Shown: positions 7,191-15,413 of the stretch, piece by piece
Position numbering within the stretch: the stretch's first letter is position 1
Layout of the letters: each line of letters starts with the position of its first letter
NCBI RefSeq assembly: GCF_013155385.1
Contig: NZ_JABJUQ010000007.1
Coordinates: 2,028,001-2,092,000 of the forward strand
Origin: Bacillus sp. WMMC1349
GTDB lineage: Bacteria > Bacillota > Bacilli > Bacillales > Bacillaceae
Direction: 5' to 3'
Length of the DNA: 64,000 bases
Position numbers and translations under genes: made by a program
Notes under the pieces: generated by a model
Told to the model about the DNA's origin: nothing
The model's database searches: none
Seen by the model: the letters and a program-made list of their open reading frames with translations, nothing else

Positions 7191-7815
7191 AAAAAATGGC
7201 TGCTGCTTTTTTCGCTTCTGTTAAACCGGCTTCAATGATTTTTTGTGCTTGATCTGGCACTGCATTGTGACCTTCAATTACAATTGTGTGCAAGTTTTCA
7301 ACACCGAAGAAACCCATTACTGTTTTCATGTAATTTAAAGACATTTCCATCGCCGCCATCGGCCCTTCAGAATAAATACCGCCTCTTGCATTTAATAATG
7401 CTACTTTCTTATCTTTCATTAATCCTTTTGGACCTTCAGGAGTGTAAGTAAACGTGACTCCTGCGCGTGACAAATAATCGATATAAGTATGAAGTACCGC
7501 TGGAACAGTAAAATTCCACAATGGAAAAGCAAACACGATTTTATCTGCTTTGATAAACTGGTTTAAGTACTGATCAGCAACTGCAACTGCTTCCGCTTCA
7601 TCTTTTGTCAGTTCCATCCCCTTCCCTTTTTTAAATGTTCCATTAATCATATTTTGTCCGAGATATGGTAGTTTTTCTTGATATAGATCAAGTTCTATAA
7701 TCTCTTCATCCGGATGACTTTCTTTAAAGCTGTTAAGAAATGCATTGTAAAGTTTTACAGAGACAGCTTCCTCTGCTGTTCGATCATTTGCTTTTACGAA
7801 TAAAATGGTAGACAT
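7189..7815 (-). CDS. azoR: FMN-dependent NADH-azoreductase
   Basis: A 208-residue flavodoxin-fold quinone/azo reductase that carries out two-electron reduction with NADH, protecting against quinones. The FMN phosphate loop region near the N-terminus (MSTILFVKANDR), the FMN-contact motif FPLWNFTVP (97-105) and the NARGG segment (about 143-147) are all family hallmarks, and the length is typical. It is a single gene with its own terminator at the stop codon. In B. subtilis, azoreductases of this type answer to YodB or MhqR; a YodB homologue is encoded at 36.6 kb, but no operator was seen here. Confidence 0.93.
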   Translation of the reverse strand: MSTILFVKANDRTAEEAVSVKLYNAFLNSFKESHPDEEIIELDLYQEKLPYLGQNMINGTFKKGKGMELTKDEAEAVAVADQYLNQFIKADKIVFAFPLWNFTVPAVLHTYIDYLSRAGVTFTYTPEGPKGLMKDKKVALLNARGGIYSEGPMAAMEMSLNYMKTVMGFFGVENLHTIVIEGHNAVPDQAQKIIEAGLTEAKKAAAIF

Positions 7816-7911
7816 ATTGTTTTCCCCCTTATGCTAACTTTTTGTTATCTACTTACTAATAGTATGTTACTTTCTTTTATACTTAATGTCAACTATTTAT
7901 TTCTACAAAAT

Positions 7912-7950
7912 AAAAAAACCGTTCTTTCGCCGAAGCGTTGAACAGTTTTT
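7912..7950 (-). terminator. Rho-independent terminator
   Basis: On the minus strand CTGTTCAACGC pairs with GAACGG around GCTTCGGC-like loop bases and is followed by seven T. It ends the PH-domain gene immediately upstream. Confidence 0.75.
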
Positions 7951-7954
7951 CATG

Positions 7955-8299
7955 TTATCCACATAAGTGTTTTGTTAAAAGCGCTTGAATTTCAAGGATG
8001 TCGGCATCTTTTGAAAATTCAAGATCAAAGACCTTGCTGCTTGTCATCAATATGAGAGCAGTGTCAGGACTAAACATGCTTACTTCCCTGATTGCAAAAC
8101 TTTCAATTGAACGATAAGGAAGGCAAACACGTACTTTCTTTTTGGAAAACAGTTTATTGTCAAAAAAGATTACCCGCTTGTTTGTAAAACAAATTTGATC
8201 AATTTTTAGTTTACAAACAAGTTCAATTTTTTCCCCTTCAATAAGCAGCGGCTCAAACTTTTTTCCATCCGCTGTTTTACTAGCTGAAAAAACGCCCAA
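7955..8299 (-). CDS. bacterial PH-domain protein
   Basis: A 114-residue protein made almost wholly of a bacterial pleckstrin-homology domain (bPH_1 type). Beta strands such as KIDQICFTNKRVIFFDN and the YRSIESFAI pair are followed by a C-terminal helix (ADILEIQALLTKHL). The start is TTG 8299 because AGAGGGG lies 7 nt upstream; longer in-frame starts lack a site. It has no signal or membrane segment. Such proteins are generally uncharacterised, often stress-related; no partner is evident here. Confidence 0.75.
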   Translation of the reverse strand: MGVFSASKTADGKKFEPLLIEGEKIELVCKLKIDQICFTNKRVIFFDNKLFSKKKVRVCLPYRSIESFAIREVSMFSPDTALILMTSSKVFDLEFSKDADILEIQALLTKHLCG

Positions 8300-8476
8300 T
8301 ACAAAACCCCTCTTTCTATATGTACATTTTATGATATACAACTTATACGAGTTCCGGTTTTAGTGTTTCATTTTCATCTTAAGTTTTATGTCTTATTCAT
8401 TAGTACGGTGATTAGGGAGCTAAAGTTTCACTTTTTAATTGTTTTTTCGTTTAATTTAAGCGTATTTTTTTCTAGC

Positions 8477-8513
8477 ACAAAAGCCCGCAGAAAGATCTCT
8501 CTTTCTACGGGCT
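8477..8513 (-). terminator. Rho-independent terminator
   Basis: AGCCCGTAGAAAGA pairs with TCTTTCTGCGGGCT on the minus strand and is followed by TTTTGTG. It overlaps the stop codon of the small gene upstream. Confidence 0.8.
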
Positions 8514-8637
8514 AATGACGGTCTTCGTCTTCAATTGTACCTTCCATGTATGTGTCTGAAATCTGTTCTTCTGTTACAGTCATTCCTTCTCTTTCTTCTT
8601 TCTGAGTCCCTTCGCCTAGGTTTTTACTTTTTTTCAT
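8512..8637 (-). CDS. small acidic protein, YozQ/DUF4025-like
   Basis: A 41-residue acidic protein (starts MKKSKNLGEGTQKEER). The C-terminal half, MTVTEEQISDTYMEGTIED, fits the DUF4025 (YozQ) pattern of a T-x-E-Q-x-S-D-x-Y-x-E-G-T-I motif. GAGGTGAGATC precedes the ATG. The function of this family is unknown. It is a single-gene unit closed by the terminator that overlaps its stop. Confidence 0.7.
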   Translation of the reverse strand: MKKSKNLGEGTQKEEREGMTVTEEQISDTYMEGTIEDEDRH

Positions 8638-8705
8638 GATCTCACCTCTTTATTCTTTGAATTATCAATTAGTATTGATGATCAGGATGAGATTCATTCA
8701 AGGGC

Positions 8706-8909
8706 TTATATCTCTTCAAAATATTCCTTATAAAAACCTGCGATTTTGTTTGTATTATCGATGATAAACAGAAACTCGTCGGTTTCATTTTTCACCTCAT
8801 ATATTTTTCCAACAGTCAGTGCCCTGTTCACAATGTATTTTTTTGCATCTGTGTGAACACATTTCACTTTTTTTAAAGTTTGATTATTCTGCCATTTTTC
8901 ATGAATCAT
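8706..8909 (-). CDS. DUF6501 family small protein
   Basis: A 67-residue protein (MIHEKWQNNQTLKKVKCVH...) that reads as a single small beta-rich domain ending GFYKEYFEE, the pattern of DUF6501 proteins of Bacillales. Their role is unknown. AAGGAGAC precedes the start. A promoter (9017-9044) leaves a leader of about 100 nt, which contains a hairpin with a T-run just before the ribosome site, so attenuation is possible. Confidence 0.75.
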   Translation of the reverse strand: MIHEKWQNNQTLKKVKCVHTDAKKYIVNRALTVGKIYEVKNETDEFLFIIDNTNKIAGFYKEYFEEI

Positions 8910-8921
8910 ACCAATGTCTCC

Positions 8922-8960
8922 TTTTTAAAAAACGATATCGTTTCCATTTTATCGTTTTTT
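8922..8960 (-). promoter_or_regulatory. leader hairpin with T-run before DUF6501 gene
   Basis: On the minus strand AAAAAACGATA pairs with TATCGTTTTTT and runs into TTTTTTAAAAAGGAG, the ribosome site of the next gene. The shape is that of a weak intrinsic terminator inside a leader. It could be an attenuator or simply an AT-rich hairpin. Confidence 0.4.
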
Positions 8961-9016
8961 CGCAGAAATGCAATGTCGTGTCTCTAGGCATCAATATTGA
9001 TTTCATTTCCCTCTCT

Positions 9017-9044
9017 ATTATAGAATGATGGTATGTAGTTCCAA
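9017..9044 (-). promoter_or_regulatory. SigA-type promoter (TTGGAA-16-TATAAT)
   Basis: On the minus strand, TTGGAA and a perfect TATAAT are 16 nt apart, about 110 bp upstream of the DUF6501 gene. Confidence 0.55.
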
Positions 9045-9160
9045 AATCAGTAATAAACCCCACTATCCGCAGGCGTAATGACCCCAACACTGAACAAACC
9101 AGCAACAAAGAGACTCACATCAGGACAGGCTAAAATTTCAAAGGAGGTTTGTTTACAAAC

Positions 9161-10648
9161 ATGAGTTCTTTAACAATGCAGGTCAGTAAAAAGCTGGAGT
9201 CATTTTTGGAAGGCACAAAAAAACTTTACATTAATGGAGAATTTGTACCAAGTACTCTAAACAAAACATTCGAAACCCCCAATCCTGCAACAGGAGAAAC
9301 ACTTGCCACCCTATATGAAGCAGGAGTAGAAGATGTTGATAAAGCAGTGAAGGCCGCAAGAGAAGCTTTTGACCATGGGGAATGGAGGACGATGGACCCG
9401 GCTGAGAGAAGTCGGCTGATGTACAAACTCGCCGATCTGATGGAGGAACATAAAACCGAATTGGCTCAGCTTGAAACCCTTGATAATGGAAAACCGATTA
9501 GCGAAACGACAATTGCTGACCTTCCGCTTTCAATTGAACACATGCGTTATTATGCTGGCTGGGTAACGAAAATAACTGGGCAAACCATTCCTGTAAATGG
9601 ATCTTATTTTAACTATACACGCCATGAACCTGTCGGTGTCGTTGGGCAAATCATTCCTTGGAACTTCCCGCTCTTGATGGCCATGTGGAAAATGGGAGCT
9701 GCCTTAGCTACTGGCTGTACGATCGTTTTAAAACCTGCTGAACAGACACCTCTTTCTGCCCTGTATTTGGCAGAGCTGATTGATCAAGCCGGTTTTCCAA
9801 AAGGCGTAATTAACATCATCCCGGGCTTTGGTGAAACTGCCGGGGAAGCGCTTACCAGTCATGATCTTGTTGATAAACTAGCATTTACAGGTTCCACTGA
9901 AATCGGTAAGAAAATTATGGAGAAAGCCTCAAAAACGCTCAAGCGCGTCACCCTAGAGCTTGGCGGAAAATCGCCAAACATCATCCTTCCTGATGCAGAC
10001 TTAAACAAAGCCATTCCAGGGGCATTAGCAGGTGTCATGTTTAATCAAGGGCAGGTATGTAGTGCTGGTTCTCGAGTTTTCATTCAAAAAGATCATTATG
10101 ACAAAGTAGTCGAAGAAATGGTTTCTTACAGCAAATCAATGCGTCAGGGTGCCGGTCTTCACGAAGATACACAACTGGGACCGCTTGTCAGTAAAGAACA
10201 GCATGAGCGAGTGCTTTCTTATATTGAAAAAGGAAGCCTTGAAGGAGCAAAAATTGCTACAGGCGGAACATGCCCTTATGAACAAGGATATTTCGTCTCT
10301 CCGACTGTATTTAGTCATGTTGATGATGACATGACAATTGCTAAAGAAGAAATCTTCGGCCCTGTCCTAGCAGCTATTCCATATGACACAATCGACGAAG
10401 TGATTGAACGTGCCAATGGAACGGAGTATGGACTTGCTGCAGGTGTTTGGACAGAAAACCTCAAAAACGCTCATCATATTGCCGACCGACTTCAAGCAGG
10501 GACAGTTTGGGTCAATTGTTATAATGTCTTTGATGCAGCCTCACCGTTTGGCGGTTATAAGCAATCTGGTCTTGGACGTGAAATGGGCTCATATGCTTTA
10601 AATAATTATACAGAAGTTAAAAGTGTGTGGCTGAATCTCGGCGAGTAA
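9161..10648 (+). CDS. dhaS: NAD-dependent aldehyde dehydrogenase DhaS
   Basis: A 495-residue aldehyde dehydrogenase that oxidises aldehydes to acids with NAD(P). It has the cofactor-binding segment IIPWNFPLLM, the G-S-T-E-x-G loop (FTGSTEIGKK), the general base Glu266 (LELGGKSPN) and the nucleophile Cys300 (GQVCSAGSR). The N-terminus MSSLTMQV agrees with B. subtilis DhaS, so ATG 9161 is used; AAGGAGG lies 13 nt upstream. It is monocistronic, with a terminator at 10656-10692. GTTTGTTTACAAAC lies between the ribosome site and the ATG and may be an operator. The physiological aldehyde is not known. Confidence 0.93.
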   Translation: MSSLTMQVSKKLESFLEGTKKLYINGEFVPSTLNKTFETPNPATGETLATLYEAGVEDVDKAVKAAREAFDHGEWRTMDPAERSRLMYKLADLMEEHKTELAQLETLDNGKPISETTIADLPLSIEHMRYYAGWVTKITGQTIPVNGSYFNYTRHEPVGVVGQIIPWNFPLLMAMWKMGAALATGCTIVLKPAEQTPLSALYLAELIDQAGFPKGVINIIPGFGETAGEALTSHDLVDKLAFTGSTEIGKKIMEKASKTLKRVTLELGGKSPNIILPDADLNKAIPGALAGVMFNQGQVCSAGSRVFIQKDHYDKVVEEMVSYSKSMRQGAGLHEDTQLGPLVSKEQHERVLSYIEKGSLEGAKIATGGTCPYEQGYFVSPTVFSHVDDDMTIAKEEIFGPVLAAIPYDTIDEVIERANGTEYGLAAGVWTENLKNAHHIADRLQAGTVWVNCYNVFDAASPFGGYKQSGLGREMGSYALNNYTEVKSVWLNLGE

Positions 10649-10655
10649 TTCAGCC

Positions 10656-10692
10656 GAAAAAGCACCGTTCTCTGTTTGGAGCGGTGCTTTTA
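10656..10692. terminator. bidirectional terminator
   Basis: AAAAGCACCG pairs with CGGTGCTTTT around a 15-nt loop, with T-runs on both strands. It serves the convergent dhaS and TetR genes. Confidence 0.85.
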
Positions 10693-10697
10693 CCTAC

Positions 10698-11258
10698 TTA
10701 CTTGAAAATCATGACCGTCATTTGTTTCCAAAGTTCCAGTAGTTGTTCTTCATCACGGAGCAAGTGACAGTGAACGATAAAACCGATCGCCAGCATGTCA
10801 AGCATGTAAAGCTGACGAGCCATGTCGTCTTCTCCTTTTTTAACAATTTCTGTTGCTGCGATGTTTTGCTTAACTAACTGAGTAAAAATCGATTGAAATG
10901 CTTGTTTTAATTCCTCATCAATAAAGCTTTTACTGATACATAAAAACAATAAATAATAGTGTTCTTTTTGTTCTCGAACTGAATGAAAAATATGCTGTCC
11001 TAAGTCTTCAACAATTTCTTCCATACTTGTGGCGTGCTGTAGAGGCATATCACGCAAACACCGATCAAATGCGTATATGGCTACTTCCTTTATCAGCTCA
11101 TTAATATTAGGGAAGTAATGATAAAAACTACCTTTACTAACTTCTGCTTCTTTAATAATTTTATTGACACCTATCTTTTCAAATCCTTCTCTAACAATAA
11201 AGGCTTTCGCCGCACTCAAAATATGTTCTTTTGTTTGTTCACCTTTTATTGTGGGCAT
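10698..11258 (-). CDS. TetR family transcriptional regulator
   Basis: A 186-residue regulator with an N-terminal TetR helix-turn-helix (about residues 20-60, FEKIGVNKIIKEAEVSKGSFYHYF) and an all-helical effector domain. ATG 11258 lies 10 nt after AAGGAG, and its start overlaps the end of the upstream SDR gene by 20 bp, so the two are translationally coupled. A perfect palindrome TAGAC-N6-GTCTA over the operon promoter is the likely binding site, giving self-regulation. The inducer is unknown. Confidence 0.88.
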   Translation of the reverse strand: MPTIKGEQTKEHILSAAKAFIVREGFEKIGVNKIIKEAEVSKGSFYHYFPNINELIKEVAIYAFDRCLRDMPLQHATSMEEIVEDLGQHIFHSVREQKEHYYLLFLCISKSFIDEELKQAFQSIFTQLVKQNIAATEIVKKGEDDMARQLYMLDMLAIGFIVHCHLLRDEEQLLELWKQMTVMIFK

Positions 11259-12126
11259 GTTCAACAATCTCCTTAAAGTATGTTTTTAAGTCATGGCTTC
11301 CATATAAAGGGGCAACCGCCTCTTCTGTCATTCCGTCTAGAAAAAATTTGACCAATGCATATTGCTTTCGACTGAGTATTTTAAAAAATGGAAGTAAAGC
11401 CTTTAAGAGTGCAACAGGAATGTGCAATAACTTCTGCTTTTTATGACTGACCTGAAAAGCGATCGCTGCAATTTCGACATGCCGATAAATATTGGGACCG
11501 CCAACTTCAAGTTCTTTCTGATCATGATGCAAAACGGAATCAACACAAAACTGAGCAAGGTCTGCACCATGGATGGGATTCATTTGTTTCATCCCATCTC
11601 CTATTAAAAAAACTCTTCCTTTTTGTGCCATTTTCAAAAACTCACTCATATCGGAAAAATATCCTGTCGGTTTTACAATGATAAAATTCATTCCTGAATG
11701 TTTAAGTTCTTGAACAAATCTTTGCTTTGCTTCAGCAATCGGATTGTTCATTTCGTCCCCTTTATAAACATGAATATACATAAACTTACGAACATTCGCT
11801 TTTTGCGCTTCTTTAAGCAGATGAAGGTTTCCTAAATAATCGACATGATGAAAGGTAAGACTCCCTTTCTGCCGTGTTAAGCCAATCGTTGAGCAAACAA
11901 TATCAACTCCCCTACAAACTCCCTTTATTGAATTAGGATCTGTCACATCGCCTACCACAACTTCGTCAATCAGGTCTGAGACAGCAGGCTCCAAAAATGG
12001 CCCAGACATCATTAACTTTTGTTTATTCCTGACAAGTACACGAACTTCATAACCTTTTTGCTTAAAAGCTTGAACTAAATATCTCCCTAGATATCCTGAT
12101 GCACCTGCGACTAAAACCTTTTGCAT
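11239..12126 (-). CDS. atypical SDR / NAD(P)-binding epimerase-like protein
   Basis: A 295-residue protein with an N-terminal Rossmann fold (GASGYLGRYL, residues 8-17) and NAD(P)-pocket segments VGDVTDP and CSTIGLTRQ; the active-site Tyr-Lys pair of classical SDRs is not evident. It resembles NmrA-like or a5-type atypical SDRs, which act as reductases or as redox-state sensors. It forms a coupled operon with the downstream TetR gene. The operator candidate lies about 36 bp upstream. Substrate unknown. Confidence 0.8.
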   Translation of the reverse strand: MQKVLVAGASGYLGRYLVQAFKQKGYEVRVLVRNKQKLMMSGPFLEPAVSDLIDEVVVGDVTDPNSIKGVCRGVDIVCSTIGLTRQKGSLTFHHVDYLGNLHLLKEAQKANVRKFMYIHVYKGDEMNNPIAEAKQRFVQELKHSGMNFIIVKPTGYFSDMSEFLKMAQKGRVFLIGDGMKQMNPIHGADLAQFCVDSVLHHDQKELEVGGPNIYRHVEIAAIAFQVSHKKQKLLHIPVALLKALLPFFKILSRKQYALVKFFLDGMTEEAVAPLYGSHDLKTYFKEIVEHAHNKR

Positions 12127-12161
12127 AAAAATCGCTCTCCTTAAATAGTATATTATTATTT

Positions 12162-12177
12162 TAGACCAAACAGTCTA
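12162..12177. promoter_or_regulatory. TetR-type palindromic operator
   Basis: TAGACCAAACAGTCTA is a perfect 5-bp dyad with a 6-bp centre. It overlaps the -35 region of a possible promoter for the SDR-TetR operon (TATACT about 19 nt downstream on the minus strand). The form is typical of TetR-family operators. Confidence 0.6.
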
Positions 12178-12261
12178 TTTTTTCAATGACGTGTTATAAA
12201 TATCTTCATTTGCATGACACAGTCATTCGGCGAATACAGTAATATGAAGGAGATGAAGCAA

Positions 12262-14136
12262 ATGCATTCTATAGTAGAAGAAGTAAAGACTTTTCAACAA
12301 AACATATTGACAGAACTTCAAAATAAACAAAATCCAAACGGATCATGGACGTTTTGTTTTGAAGGCTCAGTCATGACGAATAGTTTTTTCATTCTTCTGT
12401 TGACTTCTCTCAAAGAGCCCGATACTACTCTAATTGCCAGTCTAGCAAAACGAATTAAATCAAAACAAAGTGAAGATGGAGCATTTCGAAATTATCCTGA
12501 TGAAGAGCATGGCAATTTAACTTCAACAGTACAGGGCTATATTGGAATGCTCGCTTCAGGTATCTATAGTAGAAATGACCCACACATGCAAAAAGCAGAA
12601 TTATTCATTAAATCAAATGGCGGGCTGAAAGCTGTCCATTTTATGACAAAATGGATGCTTGCCGCAAATGGACTTTATCCATGGCCGACATTATATATCC
12701 CGATGTCTTTTTTACTGATTCCCACTAATTTCCCATTGCATTTCTATCATTTCAGCGCTTATGCAAGAATTCATTTTATACCGATGGCAATCACCTTAAA
12801 TTTGAAGTACTCTTTAAAAAATGAAGCAATCGGTTCGCTTGTCCACTTAGATCAAAACATGTCAAAAAATCCATTAGATTGGTTAAGTTTTCGTTTATTT
12901 GACAAAAGAAGTTTTTACTCTTTTCATTTCCAATGGAATGAACTTTTTAAGTGGCCGGCACACCTTCACCGGCTCGGCTTTGAGACAGGAAAAAAGTATA
13001 TGATCGATAGAATTGAAGAAAATGGGACCCTGTACAGCTATGCAAGTGCAACGATTTTTATGATTTACAGTTTGCTTGCACTCGGAATGTCAAGACACTC
13101 ACCTTTGATCAGGAAAGCACTTAATGGGATCAAAAGTTTGCTGACTCCATGCAGTGGTAACGGTCTTTATTTAGAAAATTCAACTTCAACAGTCTGGGAT
13201 ACAGCATTATTAAGCTATGCAATTCAGGAAACAGGGGTGAAGCAAAACAGTTCTCCCATCTCACTTGCTACAGCATATCTTGCAAAAAGACAACATCAGA
13301 AAAAAGCTGATTGGACTGTCTCCAATCCATTTGTTAAACCGGGAGGCTGGGGGTTTTCCGATCTGAACACAAATAATCCTGATTTAGACGATACAGCGGC
13401 AGCGTTAAAAGCGATTCCCATTCAAGATCAGCCGACTGATTGGAACCGGGGCCTTGTCTGGCTATTATCGATGCAAAACAATGACGGCGGCTTTGCTTCA
13501 TTTGAAAAGAATGTCAATCATCCAGTGATTAGACATTTGCCGCTTGAATCAGCTGCCGAGGCAGCGGCTGATCCGTCTACAGCTGATTTGACTGGACGTG
13601 TTCTTCATTTTCTCGGGGTAAAAGCAGGCTTTACAAAAGATCATCCCATTGTAAAGCGGGCTTTGACTTGGCTTTATCAACATCAAGAAAAAAACGGATC
13701 ATGGTATGGGCGTTGGGGAGTTTGCTATATTTACGGAACATGGGCAGCTCTGACGGGAATGAAAGCCGTCGGAGTTGAGAAGCACCATCCATCCGTTAAA
13801 AAAGCTTTAGCTTGGCTGAAGTCAATTCAGCTTGATGATGGCAGTTGGGGTGAATCATGTAAAAGCTGCGAAATTAAACAATTTGTGCCCCTTCTCTCTG
13901 GCACAACAGTTCAAACAGCATGGGCACTGGAAGCTTCGCTTCAATATGAAGATCCCTGTGACCCATTGCTCAAAAAAGCAATTCGTTTTCTCATTCATAC
14001 TCGGCATGTCGATTACCCGACTGGAATCGGTCTTCCTAAACAGTTTTATATTCGCTATCACAGTTATCCCTTTGTATTTTCATTACTTGCTACAAGCGCA
14101 TTTATAAAACAAATTGAAAAGAGGGAAAAACAATGA
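12262..14136 (+). CDS. sqhC: squalene-hopene cyclase family, sporulenol synthase
   Basis: A 624-residue triterpene cyclase. In Bacillus, SqhC cyclises tetraprenyl-beta-curcumene to sporulenol in the spore membrane. The acid motif DLDD (D374/D376/D377) that protonates the substrate is present, as are several QW repeats (NDGGFASFE, KNGSWYGRWG, DDGSWGES). The C-terminal GIGLPKQFYIRYHSYP segment matches B. subtilis SqhC closely. ATG 12262 is chosen for GAAGGAG 9 nt upstream; in-frame ATGs at 12214, 12244 and 12253 lack a site. It overlaps sodF by 4 bp (ATGA), so the two are coupled. Confidence 0.93.
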   Translation: MHSIVEEVKTFQQNILTELQNKQNPNGSWTFCFEGSVMTNSFFILLLTSLKEPDTTLIASLAKRIKSKQSEDGAFRNYPDEEHGNLTSTVQGYIGMLASGIYSRNDPHMQKAELFIKSNGGLKAVHFMTKWMLAANGLYPWPTLYIPMSFLLIPTNFPLHFYHFSAYARIHFIPMAITLNLKYSLKNEAIGSLVHLDQNMSKNPLDWLSFRLFDKRSFYSFHFQWNELFKWPAHLHRLGFETGKKYMIDRIEENGTLYSYASATIFMIYSLLALGMSRHSPLIRKALNGIKSLLTPCSGNGLYLENSTSTVWDTALLSYAIQETGVKQNSSPISLATAYLAKRQHQKKADWTVSNPFVKPGGWGFSDLNTNNPDLDDTAAALKAIPIQDQPTDWNRGLVWLLSMQNNDGGFASFEKNVNHPVIRHLPLESAAEAAADPSTADLTGRVLHFLGVKAGFTKDHPIVKRALTWLYQHQEKNGSWYGRWGVCYIYGTWAALTGMKAVGVEKHHPSVKKALAWLKSIQLDDGSWGESCKSCEIKQFVPLLSGTTVQTAWALEASLQYEDPCDPLLKKAIRFLIHTRHVDYPTGIGLPKQFYIRYHSYPFVFSLLATSAFIKQIEKREKQ

Positions 14137-14960
14137 ATAGAGATGTATACAAAAAAGAAATCATGTCGTGGGCAGAAAACATAAAAGAACAAGTGAAAGA
14201 TGGTGCATGTTTAGATGATCTATTTCGATCATTAGCTGATCCAGCTGCAACAGAACACGAATGGTATGAACAGGCAGCGATCGTTTATGATACGCTCGAG
14301 CGAAGTTCTATAGGAAATCAGAAACGGTATGAAACGGTACCAATCGGCGGCCATCGCCTGCCAAATCTCCCCTACTCTTACTCAGCACTTGAACCTTACA
14401 TTGCTAAAGAAATTATGTACCTTCACCATACAAAACATCACCAAGGCTATGTCGATGGTCTGAATAAGGCTGAACGAAAACTTCAAAAAGCGCGGCAAAA
14501 TAACCAATTCGAACTTGTCAATCATTGGGAAAGAGAGCTTGCTTTTCATGGCGCAGGTCATTACTTGCACACCATTTTTTGGTATGCAATGCACCCGCAA
14601 GGTAAAAGAAAGCCGACTGGTGAACTATTAGACATGATCAATCGTTCGTTTGGCAGTTATGCAGCCTTTAAAAAGCACTTTTCCGAAGCTGCGAAACATG
14701 TAGAAGGGGTCGGTTGGGCTATTCTCGTTTGGGCTCCTCGCTCCCAGCGTTTAGAAATTTTGATCGCAGAAAAACACCAGCTCATGAGCCAGTGGGATGT
14801 AATTCCTTTGCTTCCACTTGATGTATGGGAACACGCTTACTATCTACAATATAAGAATGAAAAAGCCAAGTACGTTGATAATTGGTGGAACGTTGTTGAT
14901 TGGCGGGAACCGGAAAGACGTTTTGCCATCGCAAAACGCGTTCAATGGGAACCTTTTTAA
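14133..14960 (+). CDS. sodF: iron/manganese superoxide dismutase SodF
   Basis: A 275-residue protein: an N-terminal extension of about 80 residues precedes a complete Fe/Mn superoxide dismutase domain that turns superoxide into peroxide and oxygen. The metal ligands are visible as His in LHHTKHHQGYV, His in GHYLHTIFW, and Asp and His in DVWEHAYYLQY. The extension and the linkage to sqhC are as in B. subtilis sodF. Its start overlaps the sqhC stop. Whether it binds Fe or Mn cannot be decided from these motifs. Its pairing with a spore lipid cyclase suggests expression during sporulation. Confidence 0.92.
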   Translation: MNRDVYKKEIMSWAENIKEQVKDGACLDDLFRSLADPAATEHEWYEQAAIVYDTLERSSIGNQKRYETVPIGGHRLPNLPYSYSALEPYIAKEIMYLHHTKHHQGYVDGLNKAERKLQKARQNNQFELVNHWERELAFHGAGHYLHTIFWYAMHPQGKRKPTGELLDMINRSFGSYAAFKKHFSEAAKHVEGVGWAILVWAPRSQRLEILIAEKHQLMSQWDVIPLLPLDVWEHAYYLQYKNEKAKYVDNWWNVVDWREPERRFAIAKRVQWEPF

Positions 14961-14999
14961 TTAATGTGTATCCGATCAAGCTGTCTTAATACATGAAAA

Positions 15000-15038
15000 G
15001 GGCGTCCAATCGTCAAAAAATCGACTCATTGGACAGTT
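15000..15038. repeat. short GGGC-TCCAAT hairpin, copy F
   Basis: GTCCAAT (15004-15010) pairs with ATTGGAC (15028-15034) around a loop containing AATCGACT. The same design, GGGCTGTCCAATAA with a GTCGACT loop, occurs at 39291-39335, and a relative at 32238-32286. It may end sodF transcription. Confidence 0.55.
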
Positions 15039-15068
15039 CAATTAAGGGTTGGTCAAATTTTTAGCCTT

Positions 15069-15359
15069 TTTCAAACCCAAACGAACTGCTTGGTTGATCT
15101 ATCAATGATTATATCAGCAGAATCCATGGACTTTTCAACTTCTATATCATCATGATCATCAGCAGGCATCAATAAATCTTCCCATAAATGACGTTTCACG
15201 TTCGGGCTGTAAACCGAAAATTTGATAGCCTATTAGTCTTTTAAACACTTCATGAGAGAATATGATGAGTTCACTTGCAGGTACATCATGCAATGGTTCT
15301 AACACTTGCGATACAGCAGTAACATCACAATTTAAAAAATGCCCAAAAGATGTATTCAT
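15069..15359 (-). pseudogene. frameshifted unknown gene
   Basis: One frame gives MNTSFGHFLNCDVTAVSQV and continues to HEVFKRLIGYQIFGLQPERE before running into a stop. The next frame takes over at about 15200 with RHLWEDLLMPADDHDDIEVE and ends WV-stop at 15069. Together they make about 95 residues of even, protein-like composition, so a single-base indel is likely. No ribosome site precedes the ATG at 15359, so the original start is probably also lost. I do not recognise the family. Confidence 0.45.
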
Positions 15360-15413
15360 ATGCGCGGCTCATGATTTCCGCACATATGAATCAACTATAC
15401 TGATGATCAATTA

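Noticed and set aside
9147..9166. GTTTGTTTACAAAC dyad before dhaS as a firm operator
   Set aside because: The 6-bp arms with a 2-bp centre are too short to assert; left as a remark in the dhaS entry.
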